A stretch of DNA of 64,000 bases from JBBQSN01 sp963825505 (GTDB lineage Bacteria; Actinomycetota; Actinomycetes; Actinomycetales; CAWJMD01), in NCBI GenBank assembly GCA_963825505.1, contig CAWGTL010000004.1, positions 434,001 through 498,000 of the forward strand. The letters run 5' to 3'. The notes under the pieces were generated by a model. That model was not told the DNA's origin. It did not search any database and saw only the letters and a program-made list of their open reading frames with translations. Of this stretch, positions 18,117 through 26,923 are shown piece after piece. The position numbers and the translations under genes were made by a program. Numbering within the stretch: the stretch's first letter is position 1; each line of letters opens with the position of its first letter.

Positions 18117-20690
18117 GTGACACTGGAACGCGCCCCGCTGACCGCCACACGCGCGGCGCTGCTCGGGTGCCTGCTCGCCGTCGCCGCCTACGTCCCCGTG
18201 CTGCTGCGGCCCGAGGGCACCACCGTGGCGGTGTACTGGCCCGCCGCGGGGATCGCCCTGGTCGCCCTCGTGCTCACGCCCCGCGCGCAGTGGCCGGCCG
18301 TCGCGGCCCTGGTCCTGGTCGGCACCGCCGCCGGCAACCTCGCGGGCGGGCGCGAGCTGCTGCCCGCCCTGCTGCTCGGCTCGGCCAACACCGTCGAGGC
18401 GATCGTCACCGCCGCCCTGTTCCTGCGGGTCGGCCGCGGACGGTACCGCCTCGACCACGTCCAGGACGCCTGGCACCTGCTGCTCGCGGCCGTGGTCGGC
18501 GGCGTCGTCGGCGGGTTCGTGGCGGGCGGGACGGCGCAGCTGGTCCTGGACGGCGAGTTCTGGCACGCGTGGCGCTCCTTCGCCGTCTCGCACCCGGCCG
18601 GGGTCGCGCTGATCGCCCCTCTCGCACTGGTGACCTCGCTGCCGCACCGCGGGCTTTCGGTGGCCGAGCGGATGCTGCAGCCGGCGGCGCTGGTCGTCGT
18701 CTGCGCCATCGCCTTCGCACCGACCCAGTCGCTCCCCCTGCCGTTCCTGCCGCTGCCCGTGCTGATCTGGGCCGCCGCCCGGTTCGGCACGCGGGTGGCG
18801 GTGGTCCAGGTGCTCGCCGTCGGCACGGTGGCCACTCTGGCCACGCTGCGCGGCGGCGGACCCTTCGCCTCCGTCGTCGAGCCGGCGGTGACGGTGACGG
18901 CGCTGCAGACCTACCTGCTCTGCCTCGGTGCCGCCGTGGTGGTGCTCGGCCTGACCGTGGAGGACGACCGCCGCATGGCCGCCGTGCTGGCCGCCGGCGA
19001 GTCGCTGTACCGACGCACCTTCGACGAGGCGATGCTCGGGATGCTGATGCTGCGGATCGAGGGCTGCGCCCCCGACCGGACGGTGGCCCGGATCGTGCGC
19101 AGCAACCCGGCGGCCACGCAGATGCTCGACCTGGACGGCGACGGGCCGGTGGGCGGGTTCTTCCAGGAGCTGCTGCACCACGACTCGGCCGCCGTCCTCG
19201 GGACCGCCCTGACCCGGGTGGTCGACGGCGAGCTGTCGACCTGGCACGGCGAGCTGCGGCTGCTGGGCCCGCGGGACCGCCGGGTCGCGGTCACGCTGTC
19301 CCCGCTGCGCGAGCCCACCGGCCGGACCGAGCAGGTGACGGTCCAGATGTCCGACGTCACCGCCCGGTACCTGGCCGAGCAACGCCTCATCGAGCAGGCG
19401 CTGCACGACGCCCTGACCGGCCTGCCCAACCGCACCCTGCTGCACGACCGCCTGGGCGAGAACCTCGGCGGCGAGGCCCGGCTGGCGCTGCTGTTCTGCG
19501 ACCTCGACGACTTCAAGGTGGTCAACGACTCCGCCGGCCACCGGGTGGGCGACGCCCTCCTGGTGGAGGTCGCCAGGCGCCTCGGCGCGCTGCGGCCCGA
19601 CGACACCGTGGCCCGCCTCGGCGGCGACGAGTTCGTGGTGCTCTCGCCCGTGACGACACCGGACGCCCGCGCGCACGCCGACGAGCTGGCCGCGCTCGTG
19701 CTGGAGATGCTCACCGCCCCGGTCGACGTGCAGGGTGCCCGCTACCGCTTGTCGGCGAGCATCGGCATCACCTTGTCGCGCGCGGGCAGCACCGCGGAGT
19801 CGCTGCTGCGCGAGGCCGACTCGGCGATGTACCAGGCCAAGCGCGAGGGCAAGAACCGCGCGGCGTGGTTCACCGAGCAGCACCACGTCCAGGCCCGCCG
19901 CCAGGTGCGGCTGGTGGAGGAGCTGCACGCCGCGCTCGAGCGCCAGGAGTTCGCGCTGCACGTGCAGCCGGTCGTCGACCTCGCCACCGGCCGGGTGGTC
20001 GCGGGCGAGGCCCTGGTGCGCTGGCAGCACCCCGAGCGCGGGCTGCTCGCGCCCGGCGAGTGGCTCGACGTGGCGGAGGGGTCCGACGTCATCCACGCGC
20101 TCGGCAGCTGGGTGATCGAGGAGTCGTGCCGGATGGCCGCCCACTGGCGGCACGTCCTCGGTGACCTCGCGCCGGTCGTGCACGCCAACGTGTCCGCGCG
20201 CCAGCTCGGCCAGGGCACGCTCGTGCCGGACGTGCTGGGCGCGCTGCGCCGGCACCACCTGCCCGGGAGATCGCTCGTCCTGGAGCTGACCGAGACCCAG
20301 CTCGACCACGCGCACAGCGCCGTGCTCGGCGAGGTCGTGCAGGTGCGCGCGTCCGGCGTGGGGCTGGCTGCCGACGACTTCGGCACCGGCTACAGCTCGC
20401 TCACCCGGCTCACCGAGATGCCGGTGGACATGATCAAGATCGACCGCGCCTTCGTCTCCCGGATGCTCGACGACGAGCGTGCCCGCGCCGTGGTCTCGAG
20501 CCTGGTGACGATGGGCAACGCGCTGCGCGTCGACGTCGTGGCCGAGGGCGTGGAGACCCGCCACCAGGCCGAGTGCCTCGCCGCGATGGGATGCCATCTG
20601 GCGCAAGGGTTCTGGTGGAGCCGCCCGGTGCCGGAGGACGACTTCGTCCGTCTGGTGGGCAGCCCGTTGCCGTCTGTGCAGGTGGCCTGA
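18117..20690 (+). CDS. MASE1-type membrane sensor with GGDEF and EAL domains
   Basis: 857 residues. Residues 1 to about 290 hold eight or so membrane helices of MASE1 character, followed by a PAS-like segment (300-420), a GGDEF domain (RLGGDEFVVL near 500) and an EAL domain (GEALVRW, DDFGTGYSSL, KIDRAF, VVAEGVET). An inhibitory I-site (RPDD five residues before GGDEF) is present. Both cyclase and phosphodiesterase motifs look intact, so net direction of c-di-GMP turnover cannot be told. Start GTG 18117 (or 18114) after an AAGGG site. Confidence 0.92.
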   Translation: MTLERAPLTATRAALLGCLLAVAAYVPVLLRPEGTTVAVYWPAAGIALVALVLTPRAQWPAVAALVLVGTAAGNLAGGRELLPALLLGSANTVEAIVTAALFLRVGRGRYRLDHVQDAWHLLLAAVVGGVVGGFVAGGTAQLVLDGEFWHAWRSFAVSHPAGVALIAPLALVTSLPHRGLSVAERMLQPAALVVVCAIAFAPTQSLPLPFLPLPVLIWAAARFGTRVAVVQVLAVGTVATLATLRGGGPFASVVEPAVTVTALQTYLLCLGAAVVVLGLTVEDDRRMAAVLAAGESLYRRTFDEAMLGMLMLRIEGCAPDRTVARIVRSNPAATQMLDLDGDGPVGGFFQELLHHDSAAVLGTALTRVVDGELSTWHGELRLLGPRDRRVAVTLSPLREPTGRTEQVTVQMSDVTARYLAEQRLIEQALHDALTGLPNRTLLHDRLGENLGGEARLALLFCDLDDFKVVNDSAGHRVGDALLVEVARRLGALRPDDTVARLGGDEFVVLSPVTTPDARAHADELAALVLEMLTAPVDVQGARYRLSASIGITLSRAGSTAESLLREADSAMYQAKREGKNRAAWFTEQHHVQARRQVRLVEELHAALERQEFALHVQPVVDLATGRVVAGEALVRWQHPERGLLAPGEWLDVAEGSDVIHALGSWVIEESCRMAAHWRHVLGDLAPVVHANVSARQLGQGTLVPDVLGALRRHHLPGRSLVLELTETQLDHAHSAVLGEVVQVRASGVGLAADDFGTGYSSLTRLTEMPVDMIKIDRAFVSRMLDDERARAVVSSLVTMGNALRVDVVAEGVETRHQAECLAAMGCHLAQGFWWSRPVPEDDFVRLVGSPLPSVQVA

Positions 20691-20711
20691 GCCCGCTCCC
20701 GGTCGTGCGCG

Positions 20712-22514
20712 TCAGCCGCGTGAGACGAACCGCTTGCGCAGCAGGTCGATCCGGGCCTGGATCTGCTCCTCGCTGGCCCGCGCCACCTCGCCGCCCCCGG
20801 TGGTCGTCCGCAGCTCGGCGTGCACGACGCCGTGGGGGGCGCCGGTGCGCCGCGACCACGCCGACACCAGCGCGTTCAGCTCCTTGCGCAGCCCGGCGAG
20901 CCGGCGGTGGGCCGCCTCGGACCGCTCCACCTCGGCAGCGGGACGCGAGGACCGCCGCGAGGTGTGCTCGCTCTGCCGCTGGCGCAGCAGGGTGGTGACC
21001 TGGTCGACGTCGAGCAGGCCCGGGATGCCGAGGAAGTCGAGCTCCTCCGGCGAGCCGACGTCGGCGCCGGTGCCGAACTCGCCGCCGTCGAACAGGACGC
21101 GGTCGAACGAGGCCTGCGCCTCCAGCGCCTCGAACGAGCCGAGCAGGTCGTCGCTCGCACCCTCGGCCTGGTTCGCGCGGGCGACCAGACCCTCCTCCGG
21201 GCTCCACTCCAGCCCGTCGTCGTCGCGGGCCGGGCGGTCGAGCGCGTGGTCGCGCTCGACCTCCATGGCCCCGGCGAGCGCGAGCAGGGTGGGGACGCTC
21301 GGCAGGAAGATCGACGCGGTCTCGCCCCGCCGGCGCGCCCGCACGAACCGGCCGACGGCCTGCGCGAAGTACAACGGCGTGCTGGCCGAGGTGGCGTAGA
21401 CGCCCACGCACAGGCGCGGCACGTCGACCCCCTCGGACACCATCCGCACCGCCACCATCCAGCGCTGGTCGCCCTCGGCGAACTCCTCGATCCGGGCCGA
21501 GGCGCCGGAGTCGTCCGACAGCACCACCACCGGTGGCTCGCCGGTGACCTGGCGCAGCACGGCGGCGTACGCGCGGGCGGTCGGCTGGTCGGTGGCGATG
21601 ACCAGCCCGCCCGCGTCCGGCACCACCCGCCGCAGCTCGCTGAGGCGGGTGTCGGCGGCGCGCAGCACCGAGGTCACCCACTCGCCGTCCGGGTCGAGCG
21701 CGGTGCGCCAGGCCTGGGCCACCTGGTCCTGGGTGAGGGGCTCGCCGAGCCGGGCGCTGATCTCGTCGCCGGCCTTGGTGCGCCACCGCATCTGCCCGCT
21801 GTAGGCCAGGAACATCACCGGCCGGACGACGCCGTCGCGCAGGGCGTCGGCGTAGCCGTAGGAGAAGTCGGCCAGCGAGCGCCGCACGCCGTCGCGGTCC
21901 GGCTCGTAGCGCACGAACGGGATCGCCGCGGTGTCGGACCGGAACGGGGTGCCGGTGAGCGAGAGCCGGTGCGGCGCGGGCGAGAACGCCTCTTCCACGG
22001 CGTCGCCCCACGACAGCGCGTCACCGCCGTGGTGCACCTCGTCGAGCACCACCAGGGTGGGCGCGGCCTCGGTGCGGGCCCGGTGCAGCTTCGGCCTGGC
22101 CGCCACCTGCGCGTAGGTGAGCGCGACGCCGTCGTACCCGTCGGCGAGCACGCCCTGCCGGTTGCGGAAGGCGGGGTCGAGCTGGATGCCCACCCGGGCG
22201 GCGGCGTCGGCCCACTGCCGCTTGAGGTGCTCGGTGGGGGCGACCACCGTGACCCGCCGGACGATCCCCCGCTCGAGCAGCTCGGTGGCCACGCGCAGCG
22301 CGAACGTGGTCTTCCCGGCGCCGGGCGTGGCGACCGCGAGGTAGTCGGCCGGCATCGCCGCCAGGTAGTCCTGCAGGGCCGTCGCCTGCCAGGCCCGCAG
22401 CCGCGACGCGGTGCCCCACGCGGCCCGTTCCGGGAAGGCCGGGGACAGGTGCGAGGCTGCCGCCGAGCTGGCGTGCTGGGGCAGGCCGGACGGCTCGGAC
22501 GGGGAAGGGCTCAC
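20712..22514 (-). CDS. SSL2/XPB-like superfamily 2 DNA/RNA helicase
   Basis: 600 residues. Walker A TPGAGKTT near residue 65, Walker B/DEVH box DEVHHGGD near 158, motif III SLTGTPFRSD, and a C-terminal helicase half (VSEGVDVPRL, QAVGRFVRARR). A C-terminal region of about 150 residues with charged helices follows. This is the actinobacterial SSL2-like helicase commonly near DUF3039 and YqgE genes. Function in repair or transcription is not established. Confidence 0.88.
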   Translation of the reverse strand: MSPSPSEPSGLPQHASSAAASHLSPAFPERAAWGTASRLRAWQATALQDYLAAMPADYLAVATPGAGKTTFALRVATELLERGIVRRVTVVAPTEHLKRQWADAAARVGIQLDPAFRNRQGVLADGYDGVALTYAQVAARPKLHRARTEAAPTLVVLDEVHHGGDALSWGDAVEEAFSPAPHRLSLTGTPFRSDTAAIPFVRYEPDRDGVRRSLADFSYGYADALRDGVVRPVMFLAYSGQMRWRTKAGDEISARLGEPLTQDQVAQAWRTALDPDGEWVTSVLRAADTRLSELRRVVPDAGGLVIATDQPTARAYAAVLRQVTGEPPVVVLSDDSGASARIEEFAEGDQRWMVAVRMVSEGVDVPRLCVGVYATSASTPLYFAQAVGRFVRARRRGETASIFLPSVPTLLALAGAMEVERDHALDRPARDDDGLEWSPEEGLVARANQAEGASDDLLGSFEALEAQASFDRVLFDGGEFGTGADVGSPEELDFLGIPGLLDVDQVTTLLRQRQSEHTSRRSSRPAAEVERSEAAHRRLAGLRKELNALVSAWSRRTGAPHGVVHAELRTTTGGGEVARASEEQIQARIDLLRKRFVSRG

Positions 22515-22659
22515 GGTGGGACGAGGTTACGTGACCGCCGGCGCCGGGCCGCGCCGACCCACCGGCTCCCCCGGCCTCTGCTCATCCTCGCCCACACCGG
22601 ACCCGGCGTGGGGTGTGTGTGGGGTGTGCGAGGCGGGCGGTGGGACGGGCAGAGCGGGC

Positions 22660-23382
22660 TCAGCCGTTGCCGCTGAACAGGTCGGAGACCAGGCCGAGCA
22701 CGCCGCACCCGCACAGGAGCAGCACCAGGACGAGGCCCGCGGCGACGACCCACCGGTTCGACCGCGGGGCCTTGCCCTGCGGCCGCGGGCGCTGCTGGGA
22801 CTGCGGCCGCTGCGGGGCGGGCGGACCCGCGGGAGGACGCTGCTGGGGCGGCTGCTGGAGGCGCCTCTGCTGGCCCCGCTGCTCTCCTCGCGGGCGGCGC
22901 TGCGGCACCGGCGCGCCCTGGGGCGGGAACGCCTGCGGCGAGCCGGGGAGCCAGTCGGACGGCGGGACGGTCGGCGCCGGACCGGAGGACGGTGTCGGCA
23001 GGTGCTGGCGCGGGGTCGGCCGCGGGGGCGGGGCGTGCGGCGCCGGAGCGGCAGCGGGAGGTGCGGTCTCGGGGTCGGGCAGCGGGGTGGCCGACACCTC
23101 GGCGGCGAGCGCGGCGGCCGCGCGGTCGACCACGGCGGCGACCTCGGGCTCGGCGCGCACCCGCAGTGCGTCGCCCCAGGCTCGCAGCTGCATCACGACG
23201 TCCTGCTCGCGCCAGCGCCCCAGGTGGAAGACGCAGCCGAGCCGTGCGGGCAGCCCGGCCGCCTTCGTCGGCTCGACGCCGGCCGCCATCAGGACCAGTC
23301 CCCAGGCGTCCGGGGACGGTGTGCGGTCTCCGGCCTCGGCCAGGACGGTGCGCACGGCCTGGCGCAGCATCGAGGTTGTCAC
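22660..23382 (-). CDS. proline-rich tail-anchored membrane protein, unknown function
   Basis: 240 residues. A folded-looking N-terminal part of about 95 residues, then about 110 residues rich in Pro, Gln and Arg, then one membrane helix near the C-terminus (WVVAAGLVLVLLLCG) and a short tail. No family recognised. Its GTG start overlaps the stop of a 20-codon minigene in a tandem repeat (see 23379-23496), which also supplies the GAGGA ribosome site. Confidence 0.75.
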   Translation of the reverse strand: MTTSMLRQAVRTVLAEAGDRTPSPDAWGLVLMAAGVEPTKAAGLPARLGCVFHLGRWREQDVVMQLRAWGDALRVRAEPEVAAVVDRAAAALAAEVSATPLPDPETAPPAAAPAPHAPPPRPTPRQHLPTPSSGPAPTVPPSDWLPGSPQAFPPQGAPVPQRRPRGEQRGQQRRLQQPPQQRPPAGPPAPQRPQSQQRPRPQGKAPRSNRWVVAAGLVLVLLLCGCGVLGLVSDLFSGNG

Positions 23383-23496
23383 GGCTCGTTCCTCACCGTG
23401 CGCAGGCGCTGTGCCGATGGTTCGCTCGCAGGCTCGCTCACGGCTCGTTCCTCGCCGTGCGCAGGCGCTGTGCCGATGGTTCGCTCGCAGGCTCGC
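23379..23496 (-). repeat. two tandem copies of a 59-base unit, each carrying a coupled 20-codon minigene
   Basis: Units 23438-23496 and 23379-23437 differ at one base. Read on the minus strand, each starts GTGAGCGAGCC, stays open for 20 codons (peptide begins MSEPASEPSAQ and ends RNEP) and ends with TGA overlapping the next GTG, so the unit length equals 63 minus the 4-base GTGA overlap. Minigene frames are 23438-23500 and 23379-23441. Each carries GAGGA eight bases before the next start. The second minigene stops at the start of the tail-anchored protein gene. Whether peptides are made is unknown. Confidence 0.75.
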
Positions 23497-23512
23497 TCAC
23501 GCGGTCAGGATG

Positions 23513-24958
23513 TCAGCCGGGGACGTCCGCGCGGGCCGCTTCGGGCACCGCGCCGTCCGGTTGCTCGCGCCCGCGCCAACCGACCAGCACGCCGACGAGC
23601 GCCACCAGGGCCAGCCCGGTCCAGATGGCGGCGAACAGCCCGGCGTCCGAGCCCCCGGGGTCGTGACCCAGCGCGAAGACGGCGCCACCGAGGCCGACGC
23701 CGGTGACGGCGCCGAGCGAGTCGCTGACCTGGAGCGCCGCCGAGTTGCGGCCCTGCACGTCCGGCGGCGACATCGCGAGCACGAGCACGCTGGTGCTGGA
23801 CATCGCCAGGCCCATCCCGATCGCCCCGACCGCCCACACCGGCGCGGCGACCCACGGGCTCGCGCCGGGCAGCATCGACAGCGACAGCCCGCCGATGCCG
23901 ACGGCGATGAACCCGGCCCCGAGGGCGAGCAGCCCGTGCCGCGGGACGCGCAGCCCGGACCTCCCCTGCAGGAACGAGCCGAACGACCAGCCCAGCGCCC
24001 CGCCGGTGAGGGCGAGGCCGGCAGCCGTCAGCGACAGGCCCTTCTCCTGGCTGAGCGCCAGCGGCACGTAGGTCTCGGCGCCGAAGAACGCGGCGGTGTA
24101 GATGCCGCGCACCACCACCACGGACGGCAGCCCGCGCCGCACCCGCAGCGTCCCCGGCGGCATCAGCCGGGGCAGACCGAACGCCACGAGGGCGAGCCCG
24201 GCGAGCCCGGCGAGCACCGGCAGCGGTCGCACGGGCACCAGGTGCTGCACCGACCACTGCACCAGGGCGGCGCCCACCGCGAGCGCGAGCCCGAGCACGG
24301 CCCTGGTCCGTGCCGACAGCGAGGGGACGTCGTGCTCGGCGGGAGGGGGCGGCGGGAACCGTCGCACCTGCGGCAGCAGCAGCACGAGCGCGAGGACGGC
24401 GACCGGCGGCACGACCAGGAAGACCAGCCGCCAGGACACCTCGGTGGCCAGGAAGCCCGCGATCGGCGGTCCGACCACGGCCGGCACCACCCAGGCGGCG
24501 CTGATCCAGCCGAAGACCCGCGGCCGCGCGTCCTCGGGGTACACCGCGGCCACCACGACGTACAGCGCGACCACCAGCGCGCCCGCACCGAGCCCCGAGA
24601 CCGCGCGGCCGACCAGCAGGGCCGGGAACGACGTCGCGGTGCCGCAGACGACGAGGCCGCCGGCGAACAGCGTCATCCCGGCCGTCAACGGCCAGGTGGG
24701 GCCGCGGCTGTCGGCGAGACCGCCCGCCACGACCATGCCCAGCAGGCTCGCGGTGAGGAACAGCGAGAACGCCAGGGAGTAGCTGCGCACGGCGTCGAGC
24801 TCGCGGGCGACGACGGGCATCGCGGTGGCGACCGCCATCGCCTCGAAGGCGACGAAGGTGACCTGCCCGATGATCGCGGCGGTGACCAGCCGGGTGCCGG
24901 GCAGGCCGCGCCCGCGGCGCGGGGCGACGACGTCCGCAGGCGTGCGGACCTCAGCCAT
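23513..24958 (-). CDS. MFS transporter, probable drug/proton antiporter
   Basis: 481 residues with about 14 hydrophobic segments. The loop GGLADSRGPTWP after the second helix and GRAVSGLGAGALVVALY in the fourth are MFS drug-antiporter-like motifs. Start ATG 24958 overlaps the end of the DUF3039 gene by eight bases (ATGGCTGA), so translation is coupled. Substrate unknown. Confidence 0.9.
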   Translation of the reverse strand: MAEVRTPADVVAPRRGRGLPGTRLVTAAIIGQVTFVAFEAMAVATAMPVVARELDAVRSYSLAFSLFLTASLLGMVVAGGLADSRGPTWPLTAGMTLFAGGLVVCGTATSFPALLVGRAVSGLGAGALVVALYVVVAAVYPEDARPRVFGWISAAWVVPAVVGPPIAGFLATEVSWRLVFLVVPPVAVLALVLLLPQVRRFPPPPPAEHDVPSLSARTRAVLGLALAVGAALVQWSVQHLVPVRPLPVLAGLAGLALVAFGLPRLMPPGTLRVRRGLPSVVVVRGIYTAAFFGAETYVPLALSQEKGLSLTAAGLALTGGALGWSFGSFLQGRSGLRVPRHGLLALGAGFIAVGIGGLSLSMLPGASPWVAAPVWAVGAIGMGLAMSSTSVLVLAMSPPDVQGRNSAALQVSDSLGAVTGVGLGGAVFALGHDPGGSDAGLFAAIWTGLALVALVGVLVGWRGREQPDGAVPEAARADVPG

Positions 24959-25280
24959 CCGACCCGCTGCCGCCCCCGTCCGCCGGCGCGCGCAGGCCGT
25001 CGTAGATCTCCTTGCAGATGGGGCAGACGGGGAACTTGTTCGGATCGCGGCCCGGCACCCAGACCTTGCCGCACAGGGCGATGACCGGCTCCCCGGACAG
25101 CGCCGAGGACAGGATCTTCTCCTTGCGCACGTAGTGCGCGAAGCGCTCGTGGTCACCGGGCTCGACCGGCTGCTCGACCCGCTCGCGCTCGAGCAGGCCG
25201 GTGCTCTGCGGGCTCGACGACGGCTGCGACAGCGGCTCCGGCTGCGACGACGGGGCGCTCGGGGGCTGGGGCTCGCTCAT
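24951..25280 (-). CDS. DUF3039 family protein
   Basis: 109 residues. A Ser/Pro/Gln-rich N-terminal 40 residues precedes the conserved core (ERFAHYVRKEKI, then CGKVW and CPICKEIYDGL). Three cysteines in the core suggest a small metal-binding knuckle. Widely conserved in actinobacteria next to YqgE and the SSL2-like helicase. No biochemical role known to me. Confidence 0.88.
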   Translation of the reverse strand: MSEPQPPSAPSSQPEPLSQPSSSPQSTGLLERERVEQPVEPGDHERFAHYVRKEKILSSALSGEPVIALCGKVWVPGRDPNKFPVCPICKEIYDGLRAPADGGGSGSDG

Positions 25281-25301
25281 GTCGCGCAGTCTACGAACCC
25301 G

Positions 25302-25859
25302 TCAGTTCATCGACGGGTCGTCGGGGTAGCTGGCCACCAGCGCGAGGTCGCCGCCCTGGCGCGCGAGCACCTCGGGCCACAGCCCCTCGGGATCGTCGGT
25401 GAAGGCGTCGCCGGACTCGGAGTCGACGACGTACCAGGAGCCGTCGAGGATCTCGCCCTCCAGCTGGCCGGCCGACCACCCCGCGTACCCGGCGAAGATC
25501 CGCAGGCCGCTGACCTCGTCGGCGAGCAGGTCGGGCGGGGCGTCGAGGTCCACGACCGCGATCGCCCCGATGATCCGCCGCAGGCCGCTCGGCGGCTCGC
25601 CGTCACCGGGGACGCGGGCCAGCCCCAGCGCGGAGTCCTGGGAGACCGGCCCGCCGGTGTAGAGCCGGCCGGGGACGGTGGCGTACGGCTGCCAGCCCGG
25701 GAGCACGGCCTCGACGTCGACCTGCGACGGCCGGTTCACCACCACACCGAGGGCGCCCTCGCCGTTGTGGTCGAGCACCAGCACGACGGTGCGGCGGAAC
25801 GTGGGGTGGTCCAGGCGCGGCGTGGCCACGAGGAGCCGTCCGGTCAGCGATCCGTCCAC
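25302..25859 (-). CDS. YqgE/AlgH family protein
   Basis: 185 residues starting at GTG 25859, inside the last codons of the ABC ATPase gene (16-base overlap). Family marks: LTGRLLVATPRL at the start, VVNRPSQ, LYTGGPV and IFAGYAGWSAGQLEGEI. Molecular function is not established for the family. Adjacent to DUF3039, a conserved arrangement. Confidence 0.93.
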   Translation of the reverse strand: MDGSLTGRLLVATPRLDHPTFRRTVVLVLDHNGEGALGVVVNRPSQVDVEAVLPGWQPYATVPGRLYTGGPVSQDSALGLARVPGDGEPPSGLRRIIGAIAVVDLDAPPDLLADEVSGLRIFAGYAGWSAGQLEGEILDGSWYVVDSESGDAFTDDPEGLWPEVLARQGGDLALVASYPDDPSMN

Positions 25860-26923
25860 GCGCCCATCATGCCGCTCGTCCCCTCCCCCGCCACCGGGTA
25901 GAAGACCACCTCCCCGACCACGTCGACCCCCACCCTCGGCCCGGGCGGCACGCGGTCCTGGGTGCGGCAGACCAGCTCGGAGCCGTCGGGGGCCAGCAGG
26001 TGCACGGTCGAGTCGTGCCCGTGGAACCACACCCGTCGCACCTCGCAGGTCACGCCCGTGCCGGGCACGCCGAGGTGGAGCTGCTCCGGCCGCACGAGCA
26101 CCCTGCCCTGACGCGGGACGCCGTCGCCGGGCCTGCTCGCGGCCACCAGGTCGACCTCGCCGAGGCTCGTGGTGGCCCGGCTGCCGGCGGACACCGCGGG
26201 CAGCAGGAAGGCCTCGCCGACGGCCCGCGCCACCAGGGGGTCGAGCGGCTCGCGGTACACGTCCTGCGGGGTGCCCACCTGCAGGAACCGGCCCTGGTCC
26301 ATCACGGCGACGTGGTCGGCGGTGCTCAGCGCCTCCTCCTGGTCGTGGGTCACCAGCACCGCGGTCGCCCCGGCGGCGGCCAGCGCCTCGCGCACCTGCT
26401 GGCGGACGCTGACCCGCAGGTCGGCGTCCAGGGCCGAGAACGGCTCGTCCAGCAGGACGACCTCGGGATCCGGTGCCAGCGCCCGGGCCAGCGCGACCCG
26501 CTGCTGCTGCCCGCCGGACAGCTCGGCCGGCGAGCGGTCCGCGAACCCCGCGAGCCCGACCATCGCCAGCACCTCGGTCACCCGCTCGCGGCGACCGGGG
26601 CGGCGCGACGGCAGCCCGAAGGCGACGTTGGCCCCGACGTCGAGGTGCGGGAACAGGGCTCCCTCCTGCGGGACCACGCCGACCCCGCGCCGCTCGGGCG
26701 GCAGGTGCGTCCGGGGACCGCAGACCTCCCGGCCAGCCAGCAGCACCCTCCCGGAGTCGGCGCGCTCGAAGCCGGCCACCACGCGCAGCAGCGTGGTCTT
26801 GCCGCAGCCCGAGGGTCCGAGCACGGCCGTCAGGGAACCCTGGGGCACCACCAGGTCGAGACCGCGCAGCACCTCGGTGGTCCCGAACGCCTTGTGCAGG
26901 CCCTCGATCCGCAGCTCGCTCAT
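25844..26923 (-). CDS. fbpC: ferric iron ABC transporter ATP-binding protein (FbpC-like)
   Basis: 359 residues: Walker A GPSGCGKTT, signature LSGGQQQRVALARAL, Walker B VVLLDEPFSALD, switch His in LVTHDQEEA, and a C-terminal TOBE-like region of about 120 residues. Start ATG overlaps the permease stop (ATGA at 26920-26923). Iron as substrate follows from the linked binding protein and the IdeR-like box; thiamine or polyamine importers share this ATPase type. Confidence 0.9.
   Translation of the reverse strand: MSELRIEGLHKAFGTTEVLRGLDLVVPQGSLTAVLGPSGCGKTTLLRVVAGFERADSGRVLLAGREVCGPRTHLPPERRGVGVVPQEGALFPHLDVGANVAFGLPSRRPGRRERVTEVLAMVGLAGFADRSPAELSGGQQQRVALARALAPDPEVVLLDEPFSALDADLRVSVRQQVREALAAAGATAVLVTHDQEEALSTADHVAVMDQGRFLQVGTPQDVYREPLDPLVARAVGEAFLLPAVSAGSRATTSLGEVDLVAASRPGDGVPRQGRVLVRPEQLHLGVPGTGVTCEVRRVWFHGHDSTVHLLAPDGSELVCRTQDRVPPGPRVGVDVVGEVVFYPVAGEGTSGMMGAWTDR

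Noticed and set aside
17379..20606. Very long minus-strand open frame continuous with hppD
   Set aside because: It is antisense to the clear MASE1-GGDEF-EAL gene, its composition is that of a GC-rich shadow frame, and hppD has its own GTG with a GGAGG site.
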